Shown piece by piece: positions 1 through 7,875 of a stretch of DNA of 9,016 nucleotides (the stretch's first letter is position 1; every line of letters begins with the position of its first letter). This DNA comes from Paramuribaculum sp. GTDB lineage: Bacteria > Bacteroidota > Bacteroidia > Bacteroidales > Muribaculaceae. Made by a program: the position numbers and the translations under genes. A model generated the notes under the pieces. That model ran no database searches, was not told the origin of the DNA, and saw only the letters and a list, made by a program, of their open reading frames with translations. The stretch covers positions 1-9,016 of the forward strand of contig JAIDXA010000159.1 in assembly GCA_029058705.1 (NCBI GenBank), written 5' to 3'.

Positions 1-646
1 AACCTGCCCGACATGTAATGGCACCGGCATTATTGAACGCATCCAGCAAACACTTTTCGGACCACAACGTTCAGCCGCTGTCTGCCCCGAGTGCAACGGT
101 GAAGGAAAAATCATCAACGAGAAATGCGGCCACTGCCACGGAACCGGAGTCGAACACAAGGAACAGGTCGTTTCATTTGACATTCCGGCTGGTGTCAGCA
201 ACGGAATGATCCTGACAGTCAAAGGCAAAGGAAATGCGCCGATGCACGGCGGGGTAAACGGAGACCTTCTTGTTGTCATCGAGGAACTCCCCCACCCTGA
301 ACTGCTACGCGACGGAAACGATGTCATCTATAATCTGATGCTCGACTTTGCAACAGCAACTCTCGGCGGTTCCGTCGAAGTTCCGACCATAACAGGACGG
401 GCACGACTGAAAATAGCCCCCGGCACTCAGCCAGGCAAAATCCTCAGACTACGTGGGAAAGGGCTTCCGGCCTACGACGGTTACGGCACTGGCGATGAGC
501 TTGTAAACGTAATGGTCTACGTTCCTGAAAATCCCAGCGAAGAGGAAAAGCGTCTTATCAGTCAGCTTCAGGACAAGCCATCCATGAAACCGTCGGATGA
601 AGTCAAAAAAAGCATATTCAGCCGGCTTCGTCACATCTTTGACTGA
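1..646 (+). CDS. dnaJ: Molecular chaperone DnaJ (Hsp40), C-terminal part; 5' end outside window
   Basis: This is the last 214 codons of a type I J-protein, the co-chaperone that delivers unfolded proteins to DnaK and stimulates its ATPase in the cytoplasm. Reading from base 2, three CxxCxGxG zinc-binding repeats are visible: CPTCNGTG (5-28), CPECNGEG (83-106) and CGHCHGTG (125-148). These are the second to fourth of the usual four, so the J domain, the Gly-rich linker and the first repeat lie to the left of the window. After the zinc domain comes the typical C-terminal substrate-binding region, with the DIPAGVSNG, HGGVNGDLLV, ATLGGSVEVPT and LRGKGLP motifs and a short charged tail ending in RLRHIFD. 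The TGA stop is at 644-646. The ATG at 206 lies inside the substrate-binding domain and is not a gene start. A grpE gene often lies just upstream of dnaJ in Bacteroidales, but this cannot be seen here. The identity is not in doubt. Confidence 0.97.
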   Translation, partial: TCPTCNGTGIIERIQQTLFGPQRSAAVCPECNGEGKIINEKCGHCHGTGVEHKEQVVSFDIPAGVSNGMILTVKGKGNAPMHGGVNGDLLVVIEELPHPELLRDGNDVIYNLMLDFATATLGGSVEVPTITGRARLKIAPGTQPGKILRLRGKGLPAYDGYGTGDELVNVMVYVPENPSEEEKRLISQLQDKPSMKPSDEVKKSIFSRLRHIFD

Positions 647-695
647 AATTTCCATATAGCAGCCTGTAAGCTGTAACAGAATCATCTTTCATAAA

Positions 696-735
696 CAACA
701 CCCCAAAAGGTTTATTGCAGCCTTTTGGGGTGTTG
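696..735 (+). terminator. Strong hairpin downstream of dnaJ, probable transcription terminator
   Basis: A perfect 15-bp inverted repeat runs from CAACACCCCAAAAGG (696-710) to CCTTTTGGGGTGTTG (721-735), with a 10-base loop, 49 bases after the dnaJ stop. The stem is followed by CCGTTCATGG, not a T run, so it is not a textbook intrinsic terminator. The A/T-rich arm tips (AAAAGG/CCTTTT) face the loop. Position and stability favour transcription termination or mRNA 3'-end protection. The rest of the 647-868 gap is A/T-rich and should hold the promoter of the next gene, but I cannot assign one with confidence. Confidence 0.65.
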
Positions 736-868
736 CCGTTCATGGTCACAATCGTTAAGTGATAGAATTCTAAAATCTCGTGACTCTATTATATAGACTT
801 GACAATAGAAAAAAGTAGTAATACATCACTAAACGGTTGTCCCCGACACGAATTAAGGGTTTTGGAAA

Positions 869-1237
869 ATGAAGTTGATTTTAAATACACCGGTTGCGAT
901 TCTTGCAATGAGTTTATGTCTGTCATTTACAAGTTGCGACAGCAATAAAGCCAAGACCGTACTTGTGGATGCAGGTCCGATTGGAAATATAACCCACGGT
1001 GGAACCTTTAAAGGCGATGTCGCAGTCTACACAATTGACTGGCTTGATCATACATCAAAAAGATCCGAAGAAACATATAGCGTGTATGAAAAGTCAAATG
1101 GAGATTACATCATTGTCTATGACGGGAAAGACTGCCTCCTTAAAAAAGCTGACGAACCGTTTGGAAACGGTCTGTATGAATTGAAATGGAAGATTGACTA
1201 TAATCATTATATTGAAGATATCCCAACCAGTTGGTAA
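869..1237 (+). CDS. Small putative lipoprotein of unknown function
   Basis: The gene encodes 122 residues. The N-terminus is a lipoprotein signal: Lys2, a hydrophobic stretch at about residues 3-20, then FTSC with Cys23 as the probable lipidated residue. After Cys come Asp-Ser-Asn-Lys, and I see no acidic run of the kind that marks surface-exposed lipoproteins in Bacteroides. The mature part (about 100 residues) is polar and rich in aromatic residues, as in a small beta-rich domain (VAVYTIDWLD, YSVYEKSNGDYIIVYDGKDC), with one further cysteine near residue 91. An in-frame TAA at 854-856 and no other candidate start in between fix the ATG at 869. I recognise no family. The gene is visibly more A/T-rich than dnaJ, the porin or nuo, so it may be a recent acquisition or a fast-evolving lineage-specific gene. 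It probably forms its own transcription unit after the dnaJ hairpin. The lipoprotein call is fairly firm; the function is unknown. Confidence 0.7.
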   Translation: MKLILNTPVAILAMSLCLSFTSCDSNKAKTVLVDAGPIGNITHGGTFKGDVAVYTIDWLDHTSKRSEETYSVYEKSNGDYIIVYDGKDCLLKKADEPFGNGLYELKWKIDYNHYIEDIPTSW

Positions 1238-1275
1238 ACATGTAAGCAGAATGAACACAAATCCCGACTTGAGCC

Positions 1276-1296
1276 ACAATCCTAACAATGGATTGT
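1276..1296 (+). other. Short perfect hairpin in the lipoprotein-porin gap
   Basis: ACAATCC (1276-1282) and GGATTGT (1290-1296) form a 7-bp perfect stem with a 7-base loop, 38 bases after the lipoprotein stop. No T run follows. It could be a weak terminator or a regulatory dyad for the porin gene, or it could be chance. The remainder of the 179-base gap (1238-1416) shows no clear Bacteroidota promoter of the TTTG / TAnnTTTG type. Confidence 0.25.
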
Positions 1297-1416
1297 AAGG
1301 ACATGTCAGAAGGGATATGGGAGCGAACCATATGATGGCACAAGGCGTTAAATATGCATGGATTCGAATTGGATCTGTCCATTCATCAACTAATTTCATC
1401 ACAAATTCAGCCATCT

Positions 1417-2745
1417 ATGAAACTCATGCGATCCGCTGCGGCATTAAGCCTTTCAATGTCGGTCTTAAACTGCCTCGCAATTTCAGATAGTCAGAAAAGC
1501 TACGTTGACATAATGCATGACTCGATTGTGTCATCACAGAAGGTCGTTATGTTCGGAGACAACTCCGACTCGACCAATAACACCGCCGCTGACTCCATTA
1601 AGTCAATTGTCGAACGATTCTATTACGATCAATTCCGCCATTTCCAGGATCCGGATGCTCCCTATTTCCTTTTTCTGAGCCGCGACTCGAAACTCGCAAT
1701 GGGGATCGGAGGATGCGTCAGAATGAGAGGCTACTTCGACTGGGGCGGTGCGATCCCCGCCGCAGGATTCGTCCCATATCTCATACCGATGGATCCCGAT
1801 CCTGCAAAAATGAGAAAATTCGGCACCTCACCAGCAGGAACCTGTCTGTTCTTCCGCATAATCGGACAAAACAAAACCCTGGGGAATTATTCTCTATATA
1901 TCGAGGCCAACTTCAACGGATATGAAACCCGCGATTTCAAGCTAAAAAAAGCATATGCCACAATCAACGACTTTACGATAGGTTATGCTCCCTCAACTTT
2001 CAGCGATCCCGCGGCGGTTCCGCCCACGGTAGATGCCCAGGGGCCAAATAACAAAATGTCGAACACTTCAGTTCTTGTCCGATGGATGCCGCATGTAAAG
2101 GATCATTGGGTATTCGCAGTTTCGGCCGAAACTCCGGAAACATCCATATCGGCCGACAATATCGAAACAAAGAAAGTTGACGAATGGATACCGGATGCCG
2201 CTGCATTCATGCAATATGAATGGGGCACAACATCCCATGTGCGCCTGTCGGGCATAATCCGGTCACTATCCTACCGCGACCTCGTGGCCGCTAAAAACCA
2301 CTATATGACCGGCTGGGGAGTGCAGCTAAGTGCCGTCGGTCATCCCCACCCGCAATTGACATTATATGGTACAGCCAACTATGGCAAAGGCTATGCCGGT
2401 CTCGGCGGGGATCTTCTGATCGGCACGTACGATCTGGTAGGTGATCCGCTTTCACCGGGAAAACTCTACGCACCCCGCTCATATGGATGGAATCTTGGAA
2501 TCCAATACAACATACGTCCGAATCTATTCGTAAGCACATCATTCAGCCAAAACAGATATCTGCCCTCGCACACTGTCGACCCGACAGAATACCGCTACGG
2601 ACTTTTCGGGGATGTCAATATTTTCTGGAATATGACACCACGCATTCAGGTCGGTGCGGAATTCGATTATGGCATGCGCAAAAACTTCAACGGCAACCAC
2701 CGATGGTCGAAGCGTATCGGCGCGATGGCACAGTTCTCATTCTGA
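1417..2745 (+). CDS. Outer-membrane beta-barrel protein, DcaP-like porin
   Basis: From the ATG at 1417 this gives 442 residues. I prefer this start to the in-frame ATG at 1354 because it yields a clean Sec signal peptide (MKLMRS, a hydrophobic core, cleavage probably after Ala21), whereas the 21 extra codons would place polar residues ahead of it. Residues 22-76 form a polar N-terminal segment. From about residue 93 to the end the sequence alternates polar and hydrophobic residues as in transmembrane beta strands, and it ends in Phe (AQFSF), the usual outer-membrane assembly signal. The stretch at residues 177-211 (KKAYATINDFTIGYAPSTF, then SDPAAVPPTVDAQGPN) closely resembles the signature of DcaP-type trimeric porins, where a strand leads into a loop with a T-D-x-x-GP motif. 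Such porins pass small, often negatively charged solutes across the outer membrane. Substrate and induction cannot be read here. No SusD partner or TonB plug domain is present. The barrel call is strong; the DcaP assignment rests on remembered motif similarity. Confidence 0.65.
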   Translation: MKLMRSAAALSLSMSVLNCLAISDSQKSYVDIMHDSIVSSQKVVMFGDNSDSTNNTAADSIKSIVERFYYDQFRHFQDPDAPYFLFLSRDSKLAMGIGGCVRMRGYFDWGGAIPAAGFVPYLIPMDPDPAKMRKFGTSPAGTCLFFRIIGQNKTLGNYSLYIEANFNGYETRDFKLKKAYATINDFTIGYAPSTFSDPAAVPPTVDAQGPNNKMSNTSVLVRWMPHVKDHWVFAVSAETPETSISADNIETKKVDEWIPDAAAFMQYEWGTTSHVRLSGIIRSLSYRDLVAAKNHYMTGWGVQLSAVGHPHPQLTLYGTANYGKGYAGLGGDLLIGTYDLVGDPLSPGKLYAPRSYGWNLGIQYNIRPNLFVSTSFSQNRYLPSHTVDPTEYRYGLFGDVNIFWNMTPRIQVGAEFDYGMRKNFNGNHRWSKRIGAMAQFSF

Positions 2746-2770
2746 ACACTCACACACAAAATAAATTGCA

Positions 2771-2798
2771 AAGGGCTGTCCGGTCGCGGACAGCCCTT
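2771..2798. terminator. Bidirectional hairpin terminator between the porin gene and nuoN
   Basis: A perfect G/C-rich 12-bp inverted repeat, AAGGGCTGTCCG (2771-2782) and CGGACAGCCCTT (2787-2798), has a 4-base GTCG loop. It sits between the convergent porin stop (2745) and nuoN stop (2830). On the minus strand the stem is followed by TGCAATTTATTTTG, a fairly T-rich tail, so it fits best as the terminator of the nuo operon. On the plus strand only a weak TT tract follows, yet the placement suggests it serves both sides. Confidence 0.8.
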
Positions 2799-2829
2799 GC
2801 TTAGTTAGAATAAAGATTATATCGACTGA

Positions 2830-4290
2830 TCAGAGCCCTACGACATTAAGAAGAGAATCGTAGAAGCAGCTCACAATACCAAGCGCAAGAATACCTGCAA
2901 CACAGATCCACATTCCGATCCGCTCTGAGATCGCACTGCGGAAGGGAGCGACTGTAAACTCATCTTCATCCTTGATGAACATCGCTTTAACAACAAGAAG
3001 ATAGTAGTAAAGCGATATAATTGTATTGATCAATGCAATCAACACAAGAACATAGATTGCGATCGAACCCTGATTGATTGCTGAGGTAAAGATGAAGAAC
3101 TTGCTGAAGAAACCTGCGAAAGGAGGAATTCCGGCGAGTGAGAACATAGCAAGCATCATCGTCACAGCCAGACGGGGGTTAGTCTTGTAGAGACCGTTGT
3201 AATCATCCATCGAGACTTTACCGCAATTATTTTCAATCGCGCCGATAACACCGAATGCCGCAAGGTTAGAGAAGATATAGACAAGAATGTAGTACATCAG
3301 CGCAGCCTCACCCATCGGATTATTGCCAATTATTCCAAGCATGATATAACCGGCCTGAGAGATGGACGAGAATGCAAGGAAGCGCTTCAGATTCTTCTGA
3401 CGGATTGCGAACAGGTTACCTATCGTTATTGTCAGGACGATCAGGGCGTAAAGCATCCATTCCCAGGCATCGGCATAAACCTGACCGAAAACATGCCACA
3501 GGATAACTAAAAACGCAAACGCCGCAGAGCCTTTTGAAATCACCGAAAGGTAGGAAGTGACCGAAGTGGGTGCGCCTTGATATACATCAGCGGTCCAAAG
3601 ATGGAACGGCACCAATGAAAGTTTGAATCCCATACCGGACATGACGAAAGCGATCGCAATGACCAGCAGAACAACATTGGCCGACGCCGCCGACACAATG
3701 CCCTCTGCGATATGATGGAAATAGAGCGTTCCGGTCAGACCATAGACAAACGAGAGACCCATGAGAAGGATCGCGGAGGAGAAAACGGCTGTCAGAATAT
3801 ACTTGGCAGCGGCTTCGTGGCTCTCATAACGACGCTTGTTGAAGGCAACCATTGCGGCAAGCGGGAGCGAGGCGCTTTCAAGACCGATGATGAACACAAG
3901 GAAATGACGGCCTGAGATCATCAGATACATACCGAAGAGGGTGACCAGAAGCAGTTCGTAGAACTCTCCGCGGCGGATAAGCTGATGCTCGCTCGAAGTC
4001 CACTTCAGAGACTGAATCAGAACAATGAGTACACCTACATTCAATATATTCTTGATGGCCACGATCACCGGCGAAGTCTCATACATTCCTGCGAAAGCAG
4101 AAACCACAGAGTCACCCACCACAACAGGGCAGAATCCCCAAAGAGTGAAGAGGCCGAAAAGCAGACATGTTATTTTGCCGATTGACGACTGGGCGCGCGC
4201 CGGCAAAAAAGTATCGTTGAGGAAGACCAAAAGAAATAAAACCAACAAGCTTATTTCTTGCTTCATCGCTAAAAACTGTGAGTAATCCAT
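2830..4290 (-). CDS. nuoN: NADH-quinone oxidoreductase (complex I) subunit N
   Basis: The product has 486 residues, a normal length, with about 14 predicted membrane helices. It is one of three antiporter-like subunits of the membrane arm that move protons or cations across the inner membrane. The known channel residues can be placed by motif: Glu138 in GLESASLPL, Lys163 in AAKYI, Lys223 in FKLSLVPFH, Lys253 in SVISKGSAA and Lys397 in FAGFFSKFF. These correspond to E133, K158, K217, K247 and K395 of the E. coli protein, so the pump looks intact. The ATG at 4288-4290 lies 14 bases after the nuoM stop, with an A-rich leader and no clear ribosome site. It is the last gene of the operon, followed by the convergent terminator hairpin 2771-2798. 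Identity is secure from sequence and position. Confidence 0.96.
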   Translation of the reverse strand: MDYSQFLAMKQEISLLVLFLLVFLNDTFLPARAQSSIGKITCLLFGLFTLWGFCPVVVGDSVVSAFAGMYETSPVIVAIKNILNVGVLIVLIQSLKWTSSEHQLIRRGEFYELLLVTLFGMYLMISGRHFLVFIIGLESASLPLAAMVAFNKRRYESHEAAAKYILTAVFSSAILLMGLSFVYGLTGTLYFHHIAEGIVSAASANVVLLVIAIAFVMSGMGFKLSLVPFHLWTADVYQGAPTSVTSYLSVISKGSAAFAFLVILWHVFGQVYADAWEWMLYALIVLTITIGNLFAIRQKNLKRFLAFSSISQAGYIMLGIIGNNPMGEAALMYYILVYIFSNLAAFGVIGAIENNCGKVSMDDYNGLYKTNPRLAVTMMLAMFSLAGIPPFAGFFSKFFIFTSAINQGSIAIYVLVLIALINTIISLYYYLLVVKAMFIKDEDEFTVAPFRSAISERIGMWICVAGILALGIVSCFYDSLLNVVGL

Positions 4291-4304
4291 TTCTTGTTAT
4301 TCTT

Positions 4305-5813
4305 TTAGTTCATTCCGATGACACTGAAAATCTCAGGGGTAAATGTCCAACGGATAAGGTTGGCGAAGAAGTTGGGGAAACAGCCGATCGCTGCAACACT
4401 GATAATAAGGGTCACAGTTGCGGTACGTTCCCACCATGTTGCGTCGGTCAGAGCAAGATGATGCTCATCCTGCACCGGACCGAGAAGCAGTTTGCCGACA
4501 ACACGTAGGATATAGACCGCCGTAATCACGATCGAGCAGCAGGCTACGATAGTGAACACACGGTGAAACATATCTGCGTGTTCGAATGATCCGACAAAGA
4601 TTGTCATTTCAGCAACGAATCCGCTCAGACCGGGAAGACCAAGCGATGCGAAACCGGCAATCACATAGCATACCGACAGGAAGGGCATGATCTTCATCAG
4701 TCCGCCCATCTTTGTGATGTCACGTGTGTGCGTACGTCCGTAGATCATACCGATCAGGGCAAAGAACAGGGCTGTCATGAGACCGTGAGAAAGCATCTGC
4801 ATGATCGCGCCGGTCATCGCAGTCGTGTTGAGCATCAGGATCGCGAAGATCACGAGACCACAATGGCTCACCGATGAATAGGCATTGATGTACTTGAGGT
4901 CTGTCTGAACACATGCGCTGAACGCACCGTATACTACAGAGATACCGGTAAGGATCAGGAAGATCCACGCCAGATCGTTGGCAGCCTGAGGCATCAGGTA
5001 GATCGCCACACGGAAGCATCCGTAGCCACCGAGCTTCATAAGCACACCGGCATGGAGCATCGAGACAGCTGTCGGAGCCGAAGCATGACCGTCCGGACTC
5101 CAAGTGTGGAAGGGGAACATCGCCCCAAGCACACCGAAACCGACAAACGTCATCGGGAAGAGGAAGTACTGCCAGCCGGTCGAGATGGATGCGTTTTCCG
5201 AAATCTTAAGGATGTTCCATGTAAGGTCAGCAGGGTTTTCAGCCGAATGATAGTAGATTCCGATCAGTCCGAGCATGAGGAACGCCGAGCCGCCCATAAG
5301 CATAAGGGTCAGCTTCATTGCCGAATAGTTCTTGTTGCCGCTACCCCAGACACCGATAAGAAGATACATCGGTATGAGAGCGACCTCATAGAACATGAAC
5401 ATCGTGAAAAGGTCAATCGAAATGAAGAAACCGAACACACCTACTGACAGCAGGATAAGCCATAGGAAGAACTCCTTGGGCATCGGATCGATTTTCCATG
5501 ATGCAAAACTTCCTGTCAGAAGAATGATCGATGAAAGAATAATCATGGCAACCGATATGCCGTCGACACCAACGGCAAGCTGTATGTGAAGCGGTTTAAA
5601 CCAGTCCCATTGGCCAAGAAAATGCATCGGGGCAGCAGGGTCTGCCGCATGAAGGGCAAGATATTCTACAAGCAGATAGATCGATAATGCTGTCAGCGCC
5701 AACGAACCCGTAACCGCGACTGCTCTGATCTGCTTGATATTTCGGCATACGGCAAGCCCGGCCAACATCAGCACAGGGATCACCACGAAATAAATCAATA
5801 TATTAGAAAACAT
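4305..5813 (-). CDS. nuoM: NADH-quinone oxidoreductase (complex I) subunit M
   Basis: The product has 502 residues from the ATG at 5811-5813. A TTG two codons further upstream (5817-5819) is possible but less likely. This is the middle antiporter-like pump of the complex I membrane arm. The TM5 glutamate is present (Glu143 in MFYEVALIPMYLLIG), as are the second lysine (Lys260 in GVLMKLGGYG) and the terminal TM12 glutamate (Glu402 in SGFVAEMTIF). The TM7 lysine that normally lies five residues before the PFH motif (K234 in E. coli) is not there: the segment reads FGVLGAMFPFHTW, with Leu229 at that place. The companion motif SPDGHASAPTAVSMLHAG marks a NuoM subgroup that I recall from several phyla, so this may be a lineage trait and not a defect. 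The gap to nuoL (5814-5866, about 53 bases) is the largest in this operon and has no obvious hairpin. Confidence 0.96.
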   Translation of the reverse strand: MFSNILIYFVVIPVLMLAGLAVCRNIKQIRAVAVTGSLALTALSIYLLVEYLALHAADPAAPMHFLGQWDWFKPLHIQLAVGVDGISVAMIILSSIILLTGSFASWKIDPMPKEFFLWLILLSVGVFGFFISIDLFTMFMFYEVALIPMYLLIGVWGSGNKNYSAMKLTLMLMGGSAFLMLGLIGIYYHSAENPADLTWNILKISENASISTGWQYFLFPMTFVGFGVLGAMFPFHTWSPDGHASAPTAVSMLHAGVLMKLGGYGCFRVAIYLMPQAANDLAWIFLILTGISVVYGAFSACVQTDLKYINAYSSVSHCGLVIFAILMLNTTAMTGAIMQMLSHGLMTALFFALIGMIYGRTHTRDITKMGGLMKIMPFLSVCYVIAGFASLGLPGLSGFVAEMTIFVGSFEHADMFHRVFTIVACCSIVITAVYILRVVGKLLLGPVQDEHHLALTDATWWERTATVTLIISVAAIGCFPNFFANLIRWTFTPEIFSVIGMN

Positions 5814-5866
5814 AATCAATATTTTTACTTTTTCCAGTTTTCAATTTAACACAGCGTCTGCTACTG

Positions 5867-7870
5867 TCAGATCAGACAGAGAGCTGTGATGACTCCAAGC
5901 AGCAGCACACCAATGAGATAGATCCAGACATACATCTGAACTTTACCACTCTGAAGGCCGCGGATTGCATAGGACGCCTTATTGGTAACGTATGCGAAAC
6001 CATCCATGGTGCCATCAATTATATGACGGTCAAACCACGCGATCGGACGACATATGACGCCAAAGATGATCTTATGGGTGATGAACATATAAAGCTCGTC
6101 CCAATAGAATCGGTGGTGACACCATTTCCAGAGTGCCGGAAGCGCATTACGCATCTTTTCGGGAAGCGGATTCTCTTTGATATACATCTTTGTTGCCAAT
6201 AATATGGCAACTATGGCGACAGCAAGGCTGACGGCTGCTACGCTCCAGTCGAAATGAGCCATGAAATCATATGGTTTGCCATCCCAGCTCACGAGATTTC
6301 CGAAGGGAATGAAACCTGCCACACATGAAACGGCTGCCAGAATGATCAGCGGAAGAGTCATTGTCCAGGGCTGATCCTTGGGTGCATGATGACCTTCGTG
6401 CACTTTATGTTCTTTCCACCAGAAAATGAGATAGTATAGACGGAACATGTAGAACGCGGTAAGACCAGCAACCATCGACATCCAGAGATATGCGATCATG
6501 CTGTTTCCGAGACATGCGCTCAATATTTCATCTTTAGAGAAGAATCCTGCGAAAGGAATTATACCGGCAATCGCAAGGCATCCGATAAGGAATGTGATGT
6601 TGGTTATCGGCATATACTTACGAAGACCGTGCATCGCGGTGTAATCGTTCGAACCGACAGCGTGGATCAAAGCACCGGCTCCAAGGAAGAGAAGAGCCTT
6701 GAACATCGCATGTGTAAAGAGATGGAACATCGAAGCCATGTAGCCGAGCCCTTCATGGAAATCAGGACGTGCAACACCAAGCGACACCATCATAAAGGCT
6801 ATCTGAGAAATTGTCGAAAACGCAAGGACTCGTTTTATGTCGATTTGGGTGCATGCCACCATTGCAGCATACAACGCTGTCAGAGCGCCTACGACTGTTA
6901 CAATCGTTAGCGAAACTTCCTCCATTAAATACAGCGGGAAGAGACGTGCTACAAGATATACACCGGCAACAACCATCGTTGCAGCATGGATAAGCGCCGA
7001 AACAGGAGTCGGACCTTCCATTGCATCCGGAAGCCAGATATGGAGCGGCATCATTGCCGATTTACCCATACCTCCCATAAAGATCAGAACGAGAGCCCAA
7101 GTCAACACCGAACCGCCGAGGAAGACGGGGGCAGCGCTTGTTGAGAAGATATTCTTTATGTGCTCAGCGGCAGAAAGGCTGACCTGATATGTGTCGGAAG
7201 CAACATTCATCGAAGTCAGTTCGGTGAAGTTGAATGTACCTGTATAGTACGACAGGATAAGGATACCGATAAGGAAACCGAGGTCGGCAAAACGAGTGAC
7301 GATGAATGCTTTCTTGGACGCCGAGACAGCAGAGGGCTTGATATAATAGAAACCGATCAACAGGTATGAAGACGCACCCACAAGCTCCCAGAAGATATAC
7401 ATCTGGAAGATATTGGTGGCTACAACGAGACCGAGCATCGAGAAGCTGAAAAGCGACAGGAATGCATAGAAACGTTGGAAACCATGCTCGTAAACTCCAT
7501 GATGATCACGCATGTAGCCATTGCTATAGAGGTGAACCATGAATGAAATAGTCGTAATCACGACCAACATCATCGCGGAAATCGGGTCAAGCAGGAATCC
7601 GATGCGGATAATCAATTTATCATAGAACTGAAGCCAGTCCTGATTGAAAACGATGAATTGCAGACGGTCGTTCGCCTCATTTACAAATTCGGGAGCTCCC
7701 GAAAAGAAATAGAGATACGCAGTATAGTATGCTAGGACAAGGGTTAAACCCATTCCCGCAGTTCCGAGGATACCGGCCAGTTTATGAGTCATATACTTCC
7801 CGAGCAAGCCCAGAAAGAGAAACATAAACAGGGGTATGGCAAGAATTAAAACAGGGATTGTAGCTTCCAT
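5867..7870 (-). CDS. nuoL: NADH-quinone oxidoreductase (complex I) subunit L
   Basis: The product has 667 residues, slightly longer than the E. coli protein (613). It is the distal pump of the membrane arm, with the long lateral helix that runs along the other pumps. Channel residues are visible: Glu162 in FWELVGASSYLLIGFY, Lys270 in GGMGKSAMMPLHIWLPDA, His295 in SALIHAATMV, His383/His387/Lys391 in MFHLFTHAMFKALLF, and Lys446 in FAGFFSKDEIL. After about residue 560 comes the C-terminal region with the conserved FYWDELY motif (588-594), the amphipathic helix, and a last membrane segment at about 646-665. Some extra length lies in a polar loop near residues 219-245. The ATG at 7868-7870 is only 5 bases after the nuoK stop, which suggests translational coupling. 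No frameshift or missing catalytic residue is seen. Confidence 0.97.
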   Translation of the reverse strand: MEATIPVLILAIPLFMFLFLGLLGKYMTHKLAGILGTAGMGLTLVLAYYTAYLYFFSGAPEFVNEANDRLQFIVFNQDWLQFYDKLIIRIGFLLDPISAMMLVVITTISFMVHLYSNGYMRDHHGVYEHGFQRFYAFLSLFSFSMLGLVVATNIFQMYIFWELVGASSYLLIGFYYIKPSAVSASKKAFIVTRFADLGFLIGILILSYYTGTFNFTELTSMNVASDTYQVSLSAAEHIKNIFSTSAAPVFLGGSVLTWALVLIFMGGMGKSAMMPLHIWLPDAMEGPTPVSALIHAATMVVAGVYLVARLFPLYLMEEVSLTIVTVVGALTALYAAMVACTQIDIKRVLAFSTISQIAFMMVSLGVARPDFHEGLGYMASMFHLFTHAMFKALLFLGAGALIHAVGSNDYTAMHGLRKYMPITNITFLIGCLAIAGIIPFAGFFSKDEILSACLGNSMIAYLWMSMVAGLTAFYMFRLYYLIFWWKEHKVHEGHHAPKDQPWTMTLPLIILAAVSCVAGFIPFGNLVSWDGKPYDFMAHFDWSVAAVSLAVAIVAILLATKMYIKENPLPEKMRNALPALWKWCHHRFYWDELYMFITHKIIFGVICRPIAWFDRHIIDGTMDGFAYVTNKASYAIRGLQSGKVQMYVWIYLIGVLLLGVITALCLI

Positions 7871-7875
7871 GACAC

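Noticed and set aside
18..209. Open frame starting at 18 within the dnaJ region.
   Set aside because: It lies in another frame over the unmistakable zinc-finger repeats of DnaJ, and its Ser/Thr/Asn-rich product has no domain features.
785..797. Small dyad TCTAT-TAT-ATAGA upstream of the lipoprotein gene.
   Set aside because: A 5-bp A/T stem is expected by chance in such A/T-rich sequence.
799..827. Possible sigma70-like promoter before the lipoprotein gene: TTGACA (799-804) with weak -10 candidates TAATAC (820-825) or ATACAT (822-827).
   Set aside because: Bacteroidota use a different consensus (TTTG at -33, TAnnTTTG at -7), the -10 match is poor, and in A/T-rich DNA such hits are common. 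The nearest Bacteroidota-type match, TAGACTTG at 794-801, lacks a suitable -33 element.
1094..1414. Minus-strand open frame opposite the lipoprotein gene.
   Set aside because: It overlaps the coding region with the better signal sequence, and its hydrophobic product has no recognisable motif. It is probably a shadow of an A/T-rich gene.
4720..5103. Long minus-strand frame with a Cys/Arg-rich product inside nuoM, and a plus-strand frame at 5052-5447.
   Set aside because: Both are shadows of nuoM, whose frame carries all conserved complex I motifs. The Arg/Cys/His-rich composition is typical of shifted frames.
5814..5866. The 53-base nuoL-nuoM gap, considered as an internal promoter or processing site.
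   Set aside because: No hairpin or TAnnTTTG-like element is seen on the minus strand, so it looks like plain intercistronic spacer.
6371..6430. Histidine cluster in a NuoL loop (EHKVHEGHHAPKD, residues 487-499), considered as a metal-binding insert.
   Set aside because: His-rich loops at this place are common in NuoL from many bacteria, so nothing special can be claimed.
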